Positions 8,681 through 18,372 are shown, numbered from the stretch's first letter. The stretch: DNA of 64,000 nucleotides from Alphaproteobacteria bacterium (GCA_030424865.1 JAUHVR010000004.1:62001-126000), one strand, 5' to 3'. Notes: a model not told the origin generated them from the letters alone. A program made the numbers and translations.

Positions 8681-9644
8681 GACGACCGACGCCCCGATCG
8701 AAGCCCTGCAGGACAAAGAGCCGCTCAAGCCGCCGCGCAGCCAATGGCGCGACGTCTGGGACCAGTTGCGCAAGCACAAGGGCGCGCTGATGGGCGGGTT
8801 CTTCCTGATCTTCATCACGCTTGCGGTGCTGATCGGCCCCTATATCTGGACGCTGGACCCGCAAAAGCTGGATATCCGCAACAAGGACATGCGGCCGATC
8901 TACACGGCGCTGTGGGACAGCGACGCCAAGGTGCGTTGGGCCAATCCGCTGGGCACCGACAACCTGGGCCGCGACGGGTTGGCGAATATCCTGGCGGGTG
9001 GCCGCGCCTCGATGGCCGTGGGCTGGGCCGCGATGGTGCTGTCGCTTCTGATCGGCGCAGGTATCGGCGTCGTCTCGGGCTTTTTCAAGCGGCTGGACGG
9101 ACCGTTGATGCGCCTGACCGACCTGTTCCTGTCCCTGCCGATCCTGCCGCTGCTGCTGGTGGCGGTGACACTGTTCCGACAACCGCTGAGGGCCAACTTC
9201 GGACCCGAGGGCGGCATGTTCATCCTGATCGTGACCGTCATCGGGATCACAAGTTGGATGCCCACAGCCCGCATTGTCCGAGGCGATATTCTGGCGTTGA
9301 AGGAACGGGAATTCGTGCTGGCCGCCCGATCCATCGGCACAACGCCAAGGTTGATCATCCTGCGGCACCTGCTGCCGAACGTGCTGTCACCCATCATGGT
9401 CTCGGCCACTCTTGGTCTGGCCACCGCGATCATCACCGAAAGCGCGCTCAGCTTCCTTGGGGTCGGATTCCCCTCGGACTTCCCGACCTGGGGCAAGATG
9501 CTGGCAGATGCTGTTCCGCGGATGGAGCAGTTCCCCGAACGTGTGATCCTGCCGGGCATCGCCATCTCGCTGACCGTGCTGGGTGTGAACTATCTGGGCG
9601 ACGGTTTGCGCGATGCGCTTGACCCGCGCATTCGCGGGCGCTGA
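8673..9644 (+). CDS. peptide ABC transporter permease (DppC/OppC type)
   Basis: This 323-residue protein has the OppC N-terminal cytoplasmic stretch, a first helix near residue 45 and the characteristic HPLGTDNLGRD-like motif (here NPLGTDNLGRDGLA). The EAA loop reads REFVLAARSIGTTPRLIILRH. It pairs with the overlapping DppB-type permease to form the peptide channel. The C-terminus ends with the usual GDGLRDALDPR segment. A rho-independent terminator 25 bp after the stop closes the three-gene operon. Confidence 0.95.
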   Translation: MTETTDAPIEALQDKEPLKPPRSQWRDVWDQLRKHKGALMGGFFLIFITLAVLIGPYIWTLDPQKLDIRNKDMRPIYTALWDSDAKVRWANPLGTDNLGRDGLANILAGGRASMAVGWAAMVLSLLIGAGIGVVSGFFKRLDGPLMRLTDLFLSLPILPLLLVAVTLFRQPLRANFGPEGGMFILIVTVIGITSWMPTARIVRGDILALKEREFVLAARSIGTTPRLIILRHLLPNVLSPIMVSATLGLATAIITESALSFLGVGFPSDFPTWGKMLADAVPRMEQFPERVILPGIAISLTVLGVNYLGDGLRDALDPRIRGR

Positions 9645-9668
9645 TCACCAACTCATCAAAGCAATGAG

Positions 9669-9696
9669 AAGAGGCCACTTTCGGGTGGCCTCTTTT
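9669..9696 (+). terminator. rho-independent terminator of the peptide-transporter operon
   Basis: A 10-bp perfect stem (9669-9678 with 9685-9694) with a 6-base loop is followed by a short T run. It lies 25 bp after the second permease stop. Confidence 0.85.
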
Positions 9697-9907
9697 GCAT
9701 CTGTTTTCATGAATTGGCGGCAGGCGATCACAGGACAGGCGCATGATAGGTCCTCTGACCATCACGTTGATGAGCCGGTCGTGATCTGGTGAACGCGATC
9801 GGCGCGAATGTGATCTGCCCGCTGGTACCCGAGGAAGATCGGCTGCCGCAGCCCAAAGGGGCCGCAGAAACGGCGCCCGGCAGCCAGTCCGGTCAAACCC
9901 GAAACGC

Positions 9908-11188
9908 TTAATGCATCTTCTTCCTGATGTTGCGCACCATGCTCCAGACGCCAAGAACGACCAGCGGCACAAGTCCTGCCGTCAACCAGGTCTTTTCGAT
10001 CCCCAGCCCACTGGCCAGCGGATAGAGGCCATAGGTCAACAGGTTCACCGCGTAGTAGCTGATCGCCACGACCGACAGCCCCTCGACCGTTTCTTGCAGG
10101 CGCAACTGCAGGTCCGCGCGGCGGTCCATGCTTTGCAGCACCGCCTGGTTCTGCGCAGATCGTTCAACCTCGACCCGTGTCCGCAAAAGTTCGCTGGCGC
10201 GCATGGCCCGCTGCGCCATCTTGGTCATCTGGTCTTCGGTCGATTTCACCGTCCGCATCGCCGGGTCGTACCGGCGCATCATGAACTCGGCAAAGGTCTG
10301 GCGTCCGCCGTAACGCTCTTCGCGCAGGACCTCGATGCGCTGGCCCACGATGGCCTCATAGGCCCCTGTTGCGCCAAACCGGAACGAGGTCTGGGCCGAG
10401 ATGCTTTCCAGCTCTGCCGAAACCGACAGAAGCGCGCTTAGCGTTTCTTCGGCAGGGGCCGAAGCGCTGGTCATTTCGGCCATCAGGCGCGACAGTTCGT
10501 CGTCGATCTGGCCCAGATGCGGGGCAATCTCACGCGAACGGGAAAACCCCAACATCGACATCGCCTTGTAGGTTTCGATCTCGCACAGACGTTGCGCAAT
10601 CCGACCGATCCGGCGCTGGCCGACATCGGGTTGGACAAAGGCCGCAAAGCGCTGGTGCCCGGCCGGGTCGACCCGAAAGTCCCCGGCAACAATGGCGTCC
10701 CCGTCCACGATCCGCGACACAGCCAGACTTTCGGGCACAAACCAGTCGTTCAGCGCCGAAGCGATCCGGTCCTCGTCGGTTTCCTCGACAATCCGGATCA
10801 TGGCCGAGGTCACCCGGACCCCCGGTGCCTCGTGCAACCATTCCGAGGGGAAGACGTCAAAATCGGCAGGATCGAAGGGGCGGTCGGTCTCACCCTCCAT
10901 GAAGACCGAATAGGTCACGAATTCGGTGTGTTGCTCCCATTTCAGCGTGTGCTGGCCAATCTCGCCGGTGTAATGCGTCGCGCCCGGTTGCGGGTGGGCG
11001 GCACCGTAGCGGTCAAGCAGCGCCTTGAGGTGGTCAAGGTCCAGTGACCGGTCACGCGATGCCGCATCGACCAAAGGCTTGATCGCCAGAAAGACCGCGC
11101 GCCCGGGCGCGGTGATCAGGGGGAATGGACGTGCGTGCAGCTCGTTCGCCAGTTTATAGCGCAGCGGGTGATCGGGAATCGGTGGCAT
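9908..11188 (-). CDS. DUF3422 family membrane-anchored protein
   Basis: The N-terminus (HPLRYKLANELHARP) is the hallmark of the DUF3422 family, found in Alpha- and Betaproteobacteria. The body is soluble, with helical, Arg-rich stretches near residues 300-370. Two membrane helices lie close to the C-terminus (about 365-420). I favour ATG 11188 (426 residues) because AAGGA lies 9 bases upstream and conservation begins there; ATG 11218 would add 10 residues. Function is unknown. It stands alone between a converging transporter operon and the divergent RTX gene. Confidence 0.85.
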   Translation of the reverse strand: MPPIPDHPLRYKLANELHARPFPLITAPGRAVFLAIKPLVDAASRDRSLDLDHLKALLDRYGAAHPQPGATHYTGEIGQHTLKWEQHTEFVTYSVFMEGETDRPFDPADFDVFPSEWLHEAPGVRVTSAMIRIVEETDEDRIASALNDWFVPESLAVSRIVDGDAIVAGDFRVDPAGHQRFAAFVQPDVGQRRIGRIAQRLCEIETYKAMSMLGFSRSREIAPHLGQIDDELSRLMAEMTSASAPAEETLSALLSVSAELESISAQTSFRFGATGAYEAIVGQRIEVLREERYGGRQTFAEFMMRRYDPAMRTVKSTEDQMTKMAQRAMRASELLRTRVEVERSAQNQAVLQSMDRRADLQLRLQETVEGLSVVAISYYAVNLLTYGLYPLASGLGIEKTWLTAGLVPLVVLGVWSMVRNIRKKMH

Positions 11189-11382
11189 GTCGATGATCCT
11201 TGGAGGCTGCGCAAACATGCATCTAAGTTTCGCATCTGTAAAGAACCTATTATTTTCAGAGACTTAGTGAATACAACAGTATGCCGTTTGAGCGCGGCAG
11301 CGCAGCAACACGAAATCGTGTGATTTCTGTCTCGCCAGCGTTGTATGCTGATACCCAGGCAGAGGTATCGAGAGGGCCGATC

Positions 11383-12957
11383 ATGGCGACAATTTCCGGA
11401 ACCCCCCTACCCGATCTGCTTGTCGACGGCCCCGGCGACGATCTGGTGCTTGGGCTTGATCAGGCAGACACGCTGCTGGGCGGACTTGGTGCCGATACCT
11501 TGAACGGCGGATCCGGCAGGGATCGGGCGAACTACCAGACCGCACCGGACGGGGTTGTTGTCAGCCTGAATGCCGGAGGCCTGTCCGGGCTCTTTGCCAT
11601 CGGGGACCAATTCATTTCGATCGAGGATCTGTCCGGAAGCCGCTTTGACGACGACCTGCGCGGCAACGGATTGAACAACCGCATTGTCGGGCTCGAAGGG
11701 AATGACATCCTTTCAGGCCTTGCCGGAGACGACTCGTTGATCGGCTCTGACGGCAACGACACCCTGTTCGGAGGGCTGGGGGCCGACAAGTTGCAGGGCG
11801 GGTCCGGCGCGGACCTGATCCTGGGGGGTGCGGATGTCGACACGGTGTCCTACACCGCATCGACTGCCGCTGTTCAGGTCGACCTGGCGACCTCGGCCGG
11901 CCTAGGGGGGCATGCCCAGGGTGACGTCATTCGGGGGGTCGAGAATATCATCGGCTCTCGGTTCGACGACACCCTGACCGGGGACAATGGCGACAATCGT
12001 CTGAATGGCGGCCAGGGCGAAGATACCTTGTTCGGTCAGGGCGGCAACGATGCCTTTGTCGGATCACAAGGCGGCGACGCGTTCTTTGGCGGTCAAGGGA
12101 TAGATACCGTCATCTACCGCAAACTTGGCGGCCAGGTCATCATGGATGAACGGCTTGGAACCTCCTCGGGCGCGGCTCGGGGCGACAGCTATGACTCCAT
12201 CGAAAGGTTCCTGGGCTCGGACGTCGGGGACAGCTTCGTTCTGGGTGATCTGGACAACGAGGTCATGGGCCGGGGCGGCAATGATTTCATTGACGCCGGC
12301 CGCGGCGACGACACACTGATCGGGGGCGAAGGCGGCGACTTCCTGCACGGGGGCCCCGGGTCAGACTGGGCGGTCTACGGACGATCTACCGCCGCAATCA
12401 CGGTGGACTTGCAGACCGGCGCTGCAAGCGGAGGGCATGCGCAAGGGGATACCCTGAGCCACATCGAGAATGTCGTGGGATCACGTCACGGCGACAACAT
12501 CCAGGGCAGCATTCTGGACAATCACCTGGTCGGCAACCGCGGCGATGACACCCTGACCGGCCACGGTGGGGCGGACACGCTGAAAGGGGGTCAGGGTGTC
12601 GATACCTTTGTCTACGTGGACCGGGACCACCATCAGGCGACCGGTCGATCCGACGCGCTGAGCCTTGGCACGTTCTCTTCCAGTGACGCGGATAGCATCC
12701 TGGGGTTCGTCACCGGACTGGACAAGATCCAGATCACCCAATCCGAGTTTTCAAACACTGTTGTTGAAACCCAGTTCATCGCGGATCTGGGATTGGCATC
12801 GGAAAACGATCACGCGCTGGCCTTCCACGATGGAGACCTCTTTCACGTCAGCTATGCAAGTGCCGGGGACTTTGCTTTGGGTATCGCGCAGGTGCGACAC
12901 CTGGCCGAGTTCGACACCCTCGCCGCGCTGGATGTCTCCGATTTCGTTTTTGTCTGA
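11383..12957 (+). CDS. RTX-type calcium-binding repeat protein, probably secreted by type I system
   Basis: ATG 11383 is preceded by GAGAGG and gives 524 residues; the open frame upstream lacks a convincing start. The sequence is dominated by GGxGxDxLx nonapeptides, for example GGLGADTLNGG, GNDTLFGG and GGADTLKGG, which form calcium-stabilised beta rolls. No catalytic domain is visible. Four copies of a spacer module of about 55 residues (VDL...GGHAQGD...IENxxGSR) separate the repeat blocks. The acidic C-terminus ending in DFVFV resembles a type I secretion signal. No type I exporter genes are nearby. It could be a surface or matrix protein. Confidence 0.85.
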   Translation: MATISGTPLPDLLVDGPGDDLVLGLDQADTLLGGLGADTLNGGSGRDRANYQTAPDGVVVSLNAGGLSGLFAIGDQFISIEDLSGSRFDDDLRGNGLNNRIVGLEGNDILSGLAGDDSLIGSDGNDTLFGGLGADKLQGGSGADLILGGADVDTVSYTASTAAVQVDLATSAGLGGHAQGDVIRGVENIIGSRFDDTLTGDNGDNRLNGGQGEDTLFGQGGNDAFVGSQGGDAFFGGQGIDTVIYRKLGGQVIMDERLGTSSGAARGDSYDSIERFLGSDVGDSFVLGDLDNEVMGRGGNDFIDAGRGDDTLIGGEGGDFLHGGPGSDWAVYGRSTAAITVDLQTGAASGGHAQGDTLSHIENVVGSRHGDNIQGSILDNHLVGNRGDDTLTGHGGADTLKGGQGVDTFVYVDRDHHQATGRSDALSLGTFSSSDADSILGFVTGLDKIQITQSEFSNTVVETQFIADLGLASENDHALAFHDGDLFHVSYASAGDFALGIAQVRHLAEFDTLAALDVSDFVFV

Positions 12958-12965
12958 CCGCCCAC

Positions 12966-12993
12966 GAAAAACGGGCGCCCCTAGGCGCCCGTT
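12966..12993 (-). terminator. terminator of the pntAB operon
   Basis: A 10-bp perfect stem (12970-12979 with 12984-12993) has a 4-base loop. Read on the - strand it is followed by TTTTT, 25 bp after the pntB stop. The + strand side lacks a T run, so it mainly serves pntB. Confidence 0.8.
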
Positions 12994-13017
12994 CAGTCTT
13001 GGTCCGGCTGTGGACTA

Positions 13018-14451
13018 TCACTCGATCATCGTCAGCAACTTGTCGAGGCTGGCCTTGGCGTCGCCGTAGAACATCCGCGTGTTTTCCTTGAAGAACAGCG
13101 GGTTCTCGATGCCCGAATAGCCGGTGCCCTGTCCTCGCTTAGACACGAAGACCTGTTTCGCCTTCCAGCACTCCAGAACCGGCATGCCGGCGATGGGCGA
13201 GTTCGGGTCCTCTTGGGCCGCAGGGTTCACGATGTCGTTCGAGCCGATGACGATGGCCACATCCGTGTCCGGGAAGTCGTCGTTGATCTCGTCCATCTCA
13301 AGCACAATGTCGTAAGGCACCTTGGCTTCGGCCAGAAGCACGTTCATGTGGCCCGGCAGACGCCCCGCAACGGGGTGGATCGCAAAGCGCACTTCCTTGC
13401 CCTTGGCGCGCAGGCGGCGGGTCAGTTCCGCCACGTTCTGCTGGGCCTGCGCCACGGCCATGCCGTAGCCCGGGATGATGACGATGCTGTCAGCTTCGTC
13501 CAGCGCGGTGGCCACGCCGTCGGCCTCGATCGCGATCTGCTCACCTTCGACTTCCATCGCAGGACCTGCAGCGCCGCCGAAGCCGCCCAGGATCACGCTG
13601 ATGAACGACCGGTTCATCGCCTTGCACATGATGTAGGACAGGATCGCACCGGACGAGCCCACAAGCGCACCAACCACGATCAGAAGGTCGTTGCCAAGGC
13701 TGAAGCCGATAGCCGCTGCCGCCCAGCCCGAGTAGCTGTTCAGCATCGAGACCACGACCGGCATGTCAGCCCCGCCGATGCCCATGATCAGGTGGTAGCC
13801 GATGAAGAGTGCGGCCAGCGTCAGGATCAGCAGCGGGAACATCGCGCCGGTGTTCAGGTACCAGACCAGGCAGATCAGCGACAGAACCGCCGCGCCCGCG
13901 TTCAACGCGTGCCCACCCGGCAGCTTGGTCGCCGCGCTGGTGACCTTGCCCGCCAGCTTGCCATAGGCGATGACAGACCCGGTAAAGGTCACGGCACCGA
14001 TCCAGATGCCCAGCGACAACTCGACCTTCAGGATGGCGATCTCGATGGGCTCTTTCTTGGCGACGAGCAGCGCAAAGGTGCCCTCGACGCTTTCACCTGC
14101 GGCCTTGGCGGCCTCGACCAGGTTGATGGTCATCTCGGCGTTGAAGCCCACGAAGACGGCGGCCAGACCGACCAGCGAGTGCATGGCAGCCACCAGCTGC
14201 GGCATCTCGGTCATCTGCACGCGCATCGCGACGTAGTAGCCGATGATGCCGCCCGCTGCGATCAGGACGATCGAAAGCAGCCACAGACCCGAACCCGGAC
14301 CCACCAGCGTGGCAAAGACCGCCAGCGCCATGCCGACGATGCCGTACCACACCGCGCGCTTTGCGCTTTCCTGTCCCGACAATCCCCCAAGCGAGAGGAT
14401 GAACAGGACGCCCGCGACCACATAGGCCGCAATCGTAAATGCGTTTTCCAT
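13018..14451 (-). CDS. pntB: NAD(P) transhydrogenase subunit beta
   Basis: This 477-residue protein has eight or nine membrane helices in the N-terminal half. The C-terminal NADP-binding domain (dIII) carries [10 protein letters not shown] near residue 320, [18 protein letters not shown] near 355-372, and [10 protein letters not shown] near 430. With PntA it couples proton entry across the inner membrane to hydride transfer from NADH to NADP+, supplying NADPH. The ATG is preceded by GAGGAG and begins 15 bp after the pntA stop, so the two genes form one operon. Confidence 0.97.
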   Translation of the reverse strand: MENAFTIAAYVVAGVLFILSLGGLSGQESAKRAVWYGIVGMALAVFATLVGPGSGLWLLSIVLIAAGGIIGYYVAMRVQMTEMPQLVAAMHSLVGLAAVFVGFNAEMTINLVEAAKAAGESVEGTFALLVAKKEPIEIAILKVELSLGIWIGAVTFTGSVIAYGKLAGKVTSAATKLPGGHALNAGAAVLSLICLVWYLNTGAMFPLLILTLAALFIGYHLIMGIGGADMPVVVSMLNSYSGWAAAAIGFSLGNDLLIVVGALVGSSGAILSYIMCKAMNRSFISVILGGFGGAAGPAMEVEGEQIAIEADGVATALDEADSIVIIPGYGMAVAQAQQNVAELTRRLRAKGKEVRFAIHPVAGRLPGHMNVLLAEAKVPYDIVLEMDEINDDFPDTDVAIVIGSNDIVNPAAQEDPNSPIAGMPVLECWKAKQVFVSKRGQGTGYSGIENPLFFKENTRMFYGDAKASLDKLLTMIE

Positions 14452-14466
14452 AAGCTCCTCTCCTGC

Positions 14467-16044
14467 TTACGATTTCTGGAACATGGCAAGCATGCGCCGG
14501 GTGACCAGGAAGCCACCAAAGATGTTGATCCCGGCCATAAAGACCGAAAGCGCGGCCAGCAGGATCACCAGGAAGCCGCCCGATCCGATCTGGATCAAAG
14601 CGCCCAAGATGATGATCGACGAGATCGCGTTGGTGACCGCCATTAGCGGCGTGTGCAGCGAATGCGCCACGTTCCAGATCACCTGGAAGCCGATGAAGAC
14701 CGACAGCACGAACACGATGAAGTGCTGCATGAAGCTGGCAGGCATATTCGGGATCAGGCCGATGCCCAGGATCAGCGCCGCACCGATGGCCAGCAGGGTA
14801 ATCTGCTGTTTGGTCTGCGCCTTGAAGGCCGCTGCCTCTGCCGCTTTCTTCTCTTCCGGGGTCAGTTCCTTGACCTCGGGCTTTTTCTGCGCCGCGATGG
14901 CCTGCACTTTCGGCGGCGGCGGCGGGAAGGTGATCTCACCCTCGAAGGTCACGGTGGCACCACGGATGACGTCGTCTTCCATGTCGTGCACGATCTGACC
15001 GTCCTTTTCAGGCGTCAGGTCGGTCATCATGTGCCGGATGTTGGTCGCGTAAAGCATCGAGCTCTGCGCCGCCATGCGCGACGGGAAGTCGGTGTAACCG
15101 ATGATGGTCACGCCATTGTCGGTCACAACCTTTTCGTCGGGCACGGTGCCTTCGACGTTGCCGCCACGTTCAGCCGCCAGGTCAACGATGACCGAGCCGG
15201 GCTTCATCGCTGCGACCATATCCTCGAGCCACAGCTTGGGTGCCGGGCGGTTGGGGATCAGGGCGGTGGTGATGACGATGTCGATGTCGGGCGCAATCTC
15301 GCGGAACTTGGCCAGCTGCGCGTTGCGGAACTCTTCGGACTGAACCGAGGCATAGCCGCCGGTCGCCGCGCCGTCCTGCTGTTCCTCTTCGAAGTCGAGG
15401 TAGACGAACTCGGCACCCATCGACTCGACCTGTTCGGCCACTTCGGGCCGCACGTCAAAGGCATAGGTGATCGCGCCCAGCGAGGTCGAGGCACCGATTG
15501 CGGCCAGACCGGCCACGCCCGCACCCACAACCAGAACCTTGGCCGGCGGAACCTTGCCCGCCGCGGTGATCTGACCCGTGAAGAAACGGCCGTAGTTGTT
15601 ACCGGCTTCGATGACGGCACGGTAGCCCGCGATGTTCGCCATCGAGCTCAGCGCGTCCATCTTCTGCGCGCGGCTGATGCGCGGCACCATTTCCATGGCG
15701 ATGACATTGGCCTTTTTCGTCTTGGCCAGTTCCATCCCCTCTTCGTTGCCCGCCGGGTTGAAGAACGAGATCAGCGTCTTGCCTTCGGTCAGGCGCTTCA
15801 GTTCGGTCGCGTTCGGCTGCCGCACTTTGGCAATGATGTCGACTTCCTTGAAAAGCGCGGCGGGTGTCTTGATGATCTCGACCCCGGCCTCTTTGTATGT
15901 CTCATCCGAGAACCCGGCCGCTGCCCCTGCGCCGGTTTCGATTGCACATTCGTAGCCCAGCTTCTGTAGCTGGCGCGCCGAGTCCGGGGTCATGGCGACG
16001 CGCGCCTCTCCCTCGAACACTTCCTTCGGCGTTCCGATTTTCAC
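14467..16044 (-). CDS. pntA: NAD(P) transhydrogenase subunit alpha (fused form)
   Basis: This 525-residue chain contains both the soluble NAD-binding part and the membrane part that some bacteria split into PntAA and PntAB. Visible motifs are [16 protein letters not shown] at the N-terminus, the Rossmann segment [15 protein letters not shown] near residues 170-185, and a Pro-rich linker (FPPPPPKVQ) near 375. Four membrane helices follow in the last 110 residues. The start is GTG 16044 with AGGGG 10 bases upstream. It forms the transhydrogenase with PntB encoded immediately downstream. Confidence 0.97.
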   Translation of the reverse strand: MKIGTPKEVFEGEARVAMTPDSARQLQKLGYECAIETGAGAAAGFSDETYKEAGVEIIKTPAALFKEVDIIAKVRQPNATELKRLTEGKTLISFFNPAGNEEGMELAKTKKANVIAMEMVPRISRAQKMDALSSMANIAGYRAVIEAGNNYGRFFTGQITAAGKVPPAKVLVVGAGVAGLAAIGASTSLGAITYAFDVRPEVAEQVESMGAEFVYLDFEEEQQDGAATGGYASVQSEEFRNAQLAKFREIAPDIDIVITTALIPNRPAPKLWLEDMVAAMKPGSVIVDLAAERGGNVEGTVPDEKVVTDNGVTIIGYTDFPSRMAAQSSMLYATNIRHMMTDLTPEKDGQIVHDMEDDVIRGATVTFEGEITFPPPPPKVQAIAAQKKPEVKELTPEEKKAAEAAAFKAQTKQQITLLAIGAALILGIGLIPNMPASFMQHFIVFVLSVFIGFQVIWNVAHSLHTPLMAVTNAISSIIILGALIQIGSGGFLVILLAALSVFMAGINIFGGFLVTRRMLAMFQKS

Positions 16045-16172
16045 GTTTCTGTTCCCCTCATCCTAAACCCGTGTTTGCTGCAGATGCACAATACACGGTC
16101 AAAGTTGGTCTATTGGCACGGTCACCAACACTCAAGCTCACCAGCCCCCGTTAACACCAGTCTGTTGCAAAG

Positions 16173-16622
16173 TTAAAGCCACCTTTTCGTTTGTTGCTCG
16201 TAACGGGCGAAATCCGCACGAAAGATGCGCCGATTGCGGTTTTCTTCGGGTACGACAAATCTTTTCTCAATCCACCAGACAAACAGTGGGATCAGCGGCA
16301 GTGACAAAACCGCGTCCCAAAACAGCAGAAATCCAGCCAGGATCAGCGCGTCGCCAAGGTAGATCGGGTTGCGCGTGCGGCTGAAAATCCCCGTTGTGAT
16401 CAAAGCCGTTGGCGCCTGATGCGGGATGACTGTCGTGCGATGCCGGCGGAATTCGTAGATCGCCAGAGCATTCAACAAAAGCCCGCACCCCACCAGCAGC
16501 CCGCCCAGCAGGTCGGCCCAGACCGGACCAAGGCCGAGGCCCAGCGTCCAATACGTGCTTTGCCACCAGCCCAGCACCAGACAAAGAGCCAGCCAGACCG
16601 GAGGAATGTCCACCCACTTCAC
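16173..16622 (-). CDS. small membrane methyltransferase (isoprenylcysteine/phospholipid methyltransferase family)
   Basis: I choose GTG 16622 (149 residues) because AAGGA lies 9 bases upstream. The open frame extends 43 codons further to ATG 16751, but that extension looks non-coding. Four hydrophobic segments are visible. The C-terminal half carries the family pattern TRNPIYLGD near residue 85 and a closing ExxxF..Y motif (VVPEENRNRR...FARYEQQTKRW). These small PEMT/ICMT-like proteins are predicted to use S-adenosylmethionine at the membrane; substrate unknown. It lies 128 bp upstream of pntA on the same strand order but is separate from it. Confidence 0.75.
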   Translation of the reverse strand: MKWVDIPPVWLALCLVLGWWQSTYWTLGLGLGPVWADLLGGLLVGCGLLLNALAIYEFRRHRTTVIPHQAPTALITTGIFSRTRNPIYLGDALILAGFLLFWDAVLSLPLIPLFVWWIEKRFVVPEENRNRRIFRADFARYEQQTKRWL

Positions 16623-16945
16623 GCAATCACATCCTTTGCCATCCTTCAACAGGGACAGAATCCCTGACCCAAAACAGAACTGCAAGCGCCGGACGGTCGC
16701 AGTTGCCGCTAACACCGCGACCTTCGAGTCCAGACCGCGCGCGCCACGCACATTTTTTCGGCAAAATGCTTAACACGGCTTGCAGTTGAATGTGGCAGAG
16801 TGAAGCGGCTTTTGCCGGGAAAACCGGCAGTTTTGACAACCGGGCGGTGCGTTGCACGGTTTTTCATCACTCCGCAGGTGGTAAAATCGCCGAAAATGAC
16901 CTTTGCAGCGTCACAAAGCTGCCGCGCACGTCAAGCATACATAAT

Positions 16946-17031
16946 GCCACCTGAAGACAGCCAAGCTCCAGGTACCTGTGCCAGTACAAGTACTGCGGGA
17001 TTTGCGGCGCGCGCAAATCCCGCATTTTTTT
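16946..17031 (+). ncRNA. putative small RNA ending in a strong terminator
   Basis: A 12-bp perfect stem (16995-17006 with 17012-17023, 5-base loop) followed by seven T residues is a textbook rho-independent terminator on the + strand, yet no + strand gene lies within 950 bp upstream. Just 5' of it are a 10-bp palindrome CAGGTACCTG and a small hairpin formed by CAGTAC and GTACTG. A weak -10-like CATAAT sits at 16940-16945 without a clear -35. The 5' end given here is a guess. The terminator is seen directly; the existence of an RNA is inferred. Confidence 0.45.
16995..17031 (+). terminator. strong rho-independent terminator, orphan on + strand
   Basis: Stem 16995-17006 / 17012-17023 with no mismatch, loop GCGCG, then A and seven T. 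The - strand reading has no T tract, so it does not serve the convergent gene ending at 17046. Confidence 0.85.
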
Positions 17032-17045
17032 CCGGTGGCCAAATG

Positions 17046-17822
17046 TCAGGCGCTGATTTTCCGAGGTGCGCCCTTGAATGTCGCCCACTGACGCACAGCC
17101 TCTCCGAAAGTCGAGAACAAGGGACGCGAGACAGGATCGTTCGCCGCATCCCATTCCGGGTGCCATTGCACAGACAGCGTAAAGCCAGGCGCATCCTTGA
17201 TATAGATCGCTTCGGGTGTGCCATCCGGCGCATGCCCGTCAATGACGACCCGCGCACCGGGGGTCTTGATCCCCTGCCCATGCAACGTGTTGGTCAGAAC
17301 CTTGTGCGACCCGAACACCCTTGCAAAGGGCCCGTCTTCGGACAGCGTCACGACATGGCGTAGCGCAAACTTCTCTTCCAGCGTGCCATCGGGCGGCATC
17401 CGGTGATTGTCGCGCCCCGGCAAATCGCGGATCTCGGGGTAGAGCGAACCGCCCATGGCGACGTTGACCTCTTGGAACCCACGGCAGATGCCCAGGAAGG
17501 GCTGGCCGCGTTCGACACAGGCCCGCACCAGTGGCAACGTGATGGCGTCGCGCGCGCGATCAAAGTCGCCATGTGCCTCGGTCGGGTCTTCGCCGTATTC
17601 ATCGGGGTGCACATTGGGGCGCGCGCCGGTCAGCACAAAGCCATCGCAGGTCTGCAGGAGTTCTTCGACCGAGACAAAACGCGGATCGCTCGGGATCAGC
17701 AACGGCATGCAGCCAGCGACGGTCGAAACCGCCTCAGAGTTCATCGTCCCGCCAGCATGGGTCGGATACTGGTCATTGATCAGGTAGCTGTTGCTGATGA
17801 TGCCGACGATGGGGCGTGTCAT
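17046..17822 (-). CDS. class I glutamine amidotransferase-like hydrolase (gamma-glutamyl-GABA hydrolase family)
   Basis: This 258-residue protein has the peptidase C26 / PuuD pattern. The N-terminus reads RPIVGIISNSY, the nucleophile elbow is FLGICRGFQ with the catalytic Cys near residue 111, and the His-Glu pair lies in VQWHPEWD near 220. PuuD cleaves gamma-glutamyl-GABA in putrescine breakdown; relatives act on other gamma-glutamyl compounds. No puuA, puuB or puuC neighbours are present, so its true substrate is open. It follows the malate synthase/GlcG pair on the same strand but a hairpin separates them. Confidence 0.88.
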   Translation of the reverse strand: MTRPIVGIISNSYLINDQYPTHAGGTMNSEAVSTVAGCMPLLIPSDPRFVSVEELLQTCDGFVLTGARPNVHPDEYGEDPTEAHGDFDRARDAITLPLVRACVERGQPFLGICRGFQEVNVAMGGSLYPEIRDLPGRDNHRMPPDGTLEEKFALRHVVTLSEDGPFARVFGSHKVLTNTLHGQGIKTPGARVVIDGHAPDGTPEAIYIKDAPGFTLSVQWHPEWDAANDPVSRPLFSTFGEAVRQWATFKGAPRKISA

Positions 17823-17886
17823 GACTGCTGTCTCTGTGATGCGTTGCCTTCAATATAGGCGCGGCTGCGCGAGACCCGCAACCGAA

Positions 17887-17920
17887 GGGGCGCACAGCGA
17901 AACCAATCGCTGTGCGCCCC
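17887..17920 (-). terminator. long hairpin after the malate synthase-GlcG pair
   Basis: A 14-bp perfect stem (17887-17900 with 17907-17920) has a 6-base loop. The - strand tail is only weakly T-rich (TTCGGTT). It lies 24 bp after the GlcG-like stop, so a terminator for that operon is likely. Confidence 0.55.
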
Positions 17921-17943
17921 TGCACAAAAATCACGCAATGTGA

Positions 17944-18372
17944 TCAAGCGACGCCGGTGAACCCTGCTGCCTCTACGCCGGCCAGAGCGGCGATGGCGTC
18001 ATTGTCCGAGGTGTCGCCGGTCACGCCGATCGCGCCAACGGTCTGGCCCGCCGCGTCCTTGATCAGCACGCCACCCGGAACCGGGATCAGCTGACCACCG
18101 AAGGCGCCGTTTGCTGCGGCAATGAAATAGGCCTGCGCCTCGGCCCGCGCCATCTGGGCCGAGCCCGGCATGCCCAGCATCACCGCGCCATAGGCCTTGC
18201 CCTGCGCGATCTGGAAGCGACCCGGGCTGGCGCCATCCGAGCGTTCAAAGGCCAGAATGTTGCCACCGGCATCCAGCACGATCACGGCCAGCGGGTTGAA
18301 CCCCTTGTCAGCGCCGGTATCCATTGCCACGCGGATCATGGTGCGCGCGGCATCAAGTGTCAGAGAAGTCAT
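17944..18372 (-). CDS. GlcG/HbpS-type (DUF336) protein
   Basis: This 142-residue protein matches the GlcG/HbpS family: LDAARTMIRVAMDTGADKG near the N-terminus, VIVLDAGGNILAFERSDGA near residues 30-50, and PGGVLIKDAAGQTVGAIGVTGDTSDND near 98-125. Family members bind haem or small molecules, and glcG was first named in glycolate operons. It sits 24 bp after the malate synthase G gene on the same strand, the pairing seen in glc loci, although no glycolate oxidase genes are in the window. Its precise role is not known. Confidence 0.85.
   Translation of the reverse strand: MTSLTLDAARTMIRVAMDTGADKGFNPLAVIVLDAGGNILAFERSDGASPGRFQIAQGKAYGAVMLGMPGSAQMARAEAQAYFIAAANGAFGGQLIPVPGGVLIKDAAGQTVGAIGVTGDTSDNDAIAALAGVEAAGFTGVA

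Larger units (their letters stand above)
16623..17045. other. 423-bp gap without protein gene
   Basis: No coding frame is convincing here. The right end holds a strong + strand terminator (16995-17031) with no gene upstream, and compact self-complementary stretches at 16969-16978 and 16982-16995. This is treated as a small-RNA candidate in its own entry. A second, weaker hairpin (16813-16829, followed by GTTTT) is also present. Confidence 0.6.

Noticed and set aside
12966-12993. Hairpin as terminator of the RTX gene
   Set aside because: The + strand tail lacks a T run; the T run is on the - strand, so it belongs to pntB.
16623-16751. 43-codon N-terminal extension of the small methyltransferase
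   Set aside because: AAGGA-GTG at 16622 matches the family start; the extension lacks hydrophobic or conserved character.
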